The position numbers and the translations under genes are program-made. This document shows, piece by piece, positions 63,876-64,000 of a stretch of DNA of 64,000 bases (position 1 is the stretch's first letter; every line of letters begins with the position of its first letter). This DNA comes from Climacteris rufus. Taxonomy: Eukaryota > Chordata > Aves > Passeriformes > Climacteridae. Location of the stretch: the NCBI GenBank assembly GCA_013398175.1, contig VZRZ01004223.1:254944-318943 (forward strand), written 5' to 3'. The notes beneath the pieces were generated by a model. The model was not told where the DNA came from and made no database searches. It saw nothing but the letters and a program-made list of their open reading frames with translations.

Positions 63876-64000
63876 TTGTCTGTACTGCTAGGACATATAG
63901 GTTGTGGTACACTAGAATTCATAGAATATTATTTTTCATAATATTCTCCAAAATGGGGAGTCTTTTCCATATTTATTTATGCTCTCCTTCTCTTTTGTGC

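Larger units (their letters stand above)
60596..64000 (-). other. FUT9: FUT9 intron upstream of the coding exon
   Basis: The rest of the window on this side is expected to be intron, since no promoter or further exon could be recognised. It contains two small tandem repeats (62674-62739 and 63286-63330), an AT-rich run at about 61730-61790, and a doubtful CR1 end near 63825. Open frames such as 62372-62590 minus show nothing recognisable. Confidence 0.6.

Noticed and set aside
1..64000. A previously undescribed multi-gene system
   Set aside because: Only one intact gene is present; the rest is non-coding DNA, decayed transposons, simple repeats and one pseudogene fragment. Nothing supports such a system.

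Overview
The window is vertebrate nuclear DNA, most likely from a bird. Three things point there: CR1 LINE fragments carrying the avian 3' end (tandem copies of a gaatcata-type octamer), two LTRs of the abundant avian ERVL-type family, and one intact gene that reads as avian FUT9. The DNA is AT-rich with long non-coding stretches, as in a macrochromosomal gene desert. The species, and even the order, cannot be fixed from what is visible.

The only intact protein-coding gene is on the minus strand near the right end: the single coding exon of FUT9 (alpha-1,3-fucosyltransferase 9, 359 aa, 59474-60553). A good splice acceptor lies just upstream of its ATG. Everything to the right of that acceptor (60562-64000) is therefore intron, with the untranslated 5' exons and the promoter outside the window. 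Everything to the left is 3' UTR of unknown length followed by downstream intergenic DNA. A GT/CA dinucleotide repeat begins five bases after the stop codon.

From left to right the rest holds: a degenerate, pyrimidine-rich, satellite-like array with telomere-like CCTAAC motifs (1 to about 1000); a minus-strand CR1 3' end (3403-3842) and a 30-base assembly gap inside a poly-T run (4031-4060); a plus-strand CR1 fragment (6393-6573); an LTR with near-perfect 9-bp terminal inverted repeats (11388-11858); a longer plus-strand CR1 fragment (17092-17675); a GC-richer patch (20690-21200); a GYAAAT hexamer array (22811-22848); a solo ERVL-type LTR with an exact 5-bp target duplication (26869-27245); a short CR1 3' end (27330-27380); a second, fuller LTR of the same family (31650-32240); a CCTATATA array (42518-42618); a CR1 3' tail (45050-45125); a decayed C2H2 zinc-finger gene fragment (45816-45952); an old fold-back repeat fragment (55294-55358); and many small tandem duplications and microsatellites.

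I found no gene cluster, RNA gene, CRISPR array or new multi-gene system. The most informative observations are the zinc-finger fossil, the telomere-like array at the left edge, the solo LTR with its target duplication, and the dinucleotide repeat next to the FUT9 stop codon. Repeat-family names rest on remembered consensus features, not on a search.
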